Assembly: GCA_013042495.1 (NCBI GenBank)
Contig: JABDQB010000457.1
Location: 1 to 5,891 of the forward strand
Source: Gemmatimonadota bacterium
GTDB lineage: Bacteria; Gemmatimonadota; Gemmatimonadetes; Palauibacterales; Palauibacteraceae
Reading direction: 5' to 3'
DNA length: 5,891 nt
Positions 4,299 to 5,891 of the stretch are shown piece by piece. How positions within the stretch are numbered: the stretch's first letter is position 1; each line of letters starts with the position of its first letter. A program made the position numbers and the translations under genes. The notes under the pieces were generated by a model. That model was not told the origin of the DNA and searched no databases. It worked only from the letters and a program-made list of their open reading frames with translations.

Positions 4299-5891
4299 CT
4301 ACTTCGTGCGCACGATCACCATGTACGGCATGATCGCGGCGCCGAGGTCCGCGCCCGAGAGTGCTTCCATGAGACGCAGCCCGGTCCCGCCACTCGCAGC
4401 ATTTGCCCGCAGCGTCACGTAAGACGACGTACCGGTGAACAGGTCCATGCGCACCGTGCCAGGCTGGTTCAGGAACCGCAGGGTCGGCATAAGCGGCCAC
4501 TGCGTAGTCGGGCTCGCGATGCCCCCGATGCTCGGATTGTCGTAGATATCCCGCATCTGGTACGAGGTCGTCCCGAGAGAGGCGCGGACCGGCCCGCCCA
4601 GGTCGTCGCGATCCTCCACGGAGAACATGGCCGCCCAATCGGCCGCCAGCTCGTCGAACGGGACCCCGAACACGTTGGTGACGGCCTGCCTAGACGTGGA
4701 GGCGCCATCGGTAATCAGGGCCCGCGTCTCCTGCCACTCGGTCGCCGGGGTTCCGAACCGGTCCAGCAGGTAACGCACGAAACTCCAGTTGGCGCCGCGC
4801 ATCCGGAAAGTGCCATCGCCCAGCGGATCCACCGCGTTGAGGAGGGCCGCCGTGTCACCCGGCGCCGCCAGGTAGAAGCCCAGGTTGACCCAGTTGCCCA
4901 GGTAATACTTGTTGAGCACGTCCACGGCGGCCTGGGACTGCAACAGATCAGCCGCAGCCAGCTCATTCCCGGGGGCGAAATCCGTCAATCCGTCGGCCTG
5001 CGCCGTCGCGTGGCCCACCACTTCCTCGGCCAGGTGCGAAAGACCCTCGTTGATCCACACTTCCTGGGCGGCGCCCGTCCCGACCTGGGCGTTGATCAGG
5101 TGCTGGAATTCGTGCGCCACCGTGTTGTCGGTGATCCGCAGGACCGCGGTCTTCGTCAGCTGGTTAGGGTCGTTACCCGGCGTGAGATCGCCACCGGGAT
5201 CCGGAACCAGCAGGTAGAACATCTTCGCGTTGTTGCCCCCCGCGAAGCCCAGGTCCAGCGGACAGAAGAACCCGGCGATGAAACCGTTCGTGTAGTCCTC
5301 CGTCATCCGGTTGACGCCCTGCGTATACAGAATCACGACCTGTCCCGGCGCGATGTCGCCCGTCACGTCGGACGGAGCGCCGAAATACAGGGTGTCCGTG
5401 CCGATGATGATATTGTCGAAATTCAGTGCGATGTCGCCGTACTCGCCGGCCGTGAACGCTCCGCGCGAGAGCGTGTCCTCGAAGATCACGGCGTTGCTGC
5501 TGACCGCTACGACCTCCGCCGTGATGTCGGTGGGCGTGTTCGGGAACTGCGTCTGGGTCACGCACGAGAATCCGAAGTCCATGACGTCGCCGACGATCGG
5601 CGGTGCTGCCGCCAGACCGAAGCTCGCCCCGCCCGCGGCATTCGCACGTATCGACGGCCGCAGTGGACGCTCGAGTTCGCGAAGCTGCATGTCCCAATCG
5701 TACTGCGGACCCCGCCAGTTCGTGAGCTCCGAGGCCGCGCCGAACAGCGAGAACGAAGCCCGCTGTGGCACCGCTCCCGCGACCGGGACGACCGCTGGTG
5801 CGGGCGAAGCCACGGCGGACCCGGCGATGGCCAGCTCCATGTCGTTGAAGCCGAGAGCCTGGGGCAGAGGGGTCACCGCCACCTCGTACTC
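4299..5891 (-). CDS. Zinc metallopeptidase with HEFQH motif (gluzincin, M30/hyicolysin-like), N-terminally cut by the window edge
   Basis: The visible protein has about 530 residues and is open at the right edge: the codons before GTG 5882 read Glu-Tyr-Glu without a stop, so the true start and any signal peptide lie outside. Counting from the 5882 codon, the zinc site is HEFQH at 257-261 (H257, E258, H261; bases 5114-5100). WINEGLSHLAEE follows, with E279 as the likely third ligand 18 residues on, which is the gluzincin arrangement. Other landmarks are a beta-rich region at about 95-230 with C107 and C207 as a possible disulphide, VVILYTQGVNRMTEDY at 182-197, and MFYLLVPDP at 221-229 just before the catalytic part. 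A Gly/Ser/Thr-rich beta domain (about 430-527) ends the protein. I place it near peptidase M30-like secreted proteases from the HExxH...NEGLS pattern. The substrate is unknown. It has no evident link to the mutase genes. Confidence 0.82.
   Translation of the reverse strand, partial: EYEVAVTPLPQALGFNDMELAIAGSAVASPAPAVVPVAGAVPQRASFSLFGAASELTNWRGPQYDWDMQLRELERPLRPSIRANAAGGASFGLAAAPPIVGDVMDFGFSCVTQTQFPNTPTDITAEVVAVSSNAVIFEDTLSRGAFTAGEYGDIALNFDNIIIGTDTLYFGAPSDVTGDIAPGQVVILYTQGVNRMTEDYTNGFIAGFFCPLDLGFAGGNNAKMFYLLVPDPGGDLTPGNDPNQLTKTAVLRITDNTVAHEFQHLINAQVGTGAAQEVWINEGLSHLAEEVVGHATAQADGLTDFAPGNELAAADLLQSQAAVDVLNKYYLGNWVNLGFYLAAPGDTAALLNAVDPLGDGTFRMRGANWSFVRYLLDRFGTPATEWQETRALITDGASTSRQAVTNVFGVPFDELAADWAAMFSVEDRDDLGGPVRASLGTTSYQMRDIYDNPSIGGIASPTTQWPLMPTLRFLNQPGTVRMDLFTGTSSYVTLRANAASGGTGLRLMEALSGADLGAAIMPYMVIVRTK

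Noticed and set aside
5880..5882. GTG at 5882 as the real start of the peptidase
   Set aside because: The frame stays open to the window edge, and the sequence after the GTG is mid-domain in character with no signal peptide, so the gene most likely begins outside.
1..5891. CRISPR arrays, tRNA/rRNA genes, insertion sequences, toxin-antitoxin or phage genes
   Set aside because: I looked for regular short repeats, tRNA-like arms, terminal inverted repeats and transposase motifs and saw none. The space is almost fully taken by metabolic genes and one peptidase.

Overview
The window is a GC-rich bacterial segment (roughly 60-65 % G+C by eye). Every recognisable intact gene lies on the minus strand, so transcription runs from high to low coordinates. 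The taxon cannot be fixed from the sequence alone. The peptidase at the right end and the style of the MeaB protein remind me of Gemmatimonadota, which is an inference from memory of similar proteins.

Layout, in the direction of transcription. (1) 5891-4299: a large exported-type zinc metallopeptidase (HEFQH plus a downstream NEG glutamate), cut at its N-terminus by the window edge. (2) 4298-4167: a spacer with two strong hairpins, probably the end of the peptidase unit and the leader of the next one. (3) 4166-3072: the G-protein chaperone MeaB. (4) 2951-1227: the large (TIM-barrel) subunit of a coenzyme B12-dependent acyl-CoA mutase. (5) 1141-722: the separate small B12-binding subunit of that mutase. 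(6) 722-117: the N-terminal part of a biotin-dependent acyl-CoA carboxylase carboxyltransferase (beta) subunit, coupled to the previous gene by a TGATG overlap. (7) 1-129: a further piece of a carboxyltransferase, from a later part of the protein, encoded on the opposite (+) strand.

Genes 3-6 form a coherent set. MeaB loads and protects the adenosylcobalamin cofactor, the split mutase rearranges an acyl-CoA carbon skeleton, and the carboxyltransferase would add CO2 to an acyl-CoA. The default reading is a propionyl-CoA/methylmalonyl-CoA module. Two details argue for caution. The mutase has Phe104 and Gln222 where methylmalonyl-CoA mutase has its substrate-carboxylate-binding Tyr89 and Arg207, which is the pair known from isobutyryl-CoA mutase. 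The carboxyltransferase also carries methylcrotonyl-CoA-carboxylase-like rather than PccB-like motifs. A role in branched-chain acyl-CoA metabolism is therefore at least as likely.

The most striking structural feature is at the left end. The carboxyltransferase gene switches strand inside a 13-base GC-rich stretch (117-129) that fits the coding sense on both strands. This is either an inverted chimera (assembly or amplification artefact) or a real inversion. I found no RNA genes, CRISPR arrays, insertion sequences or clearly novel system.
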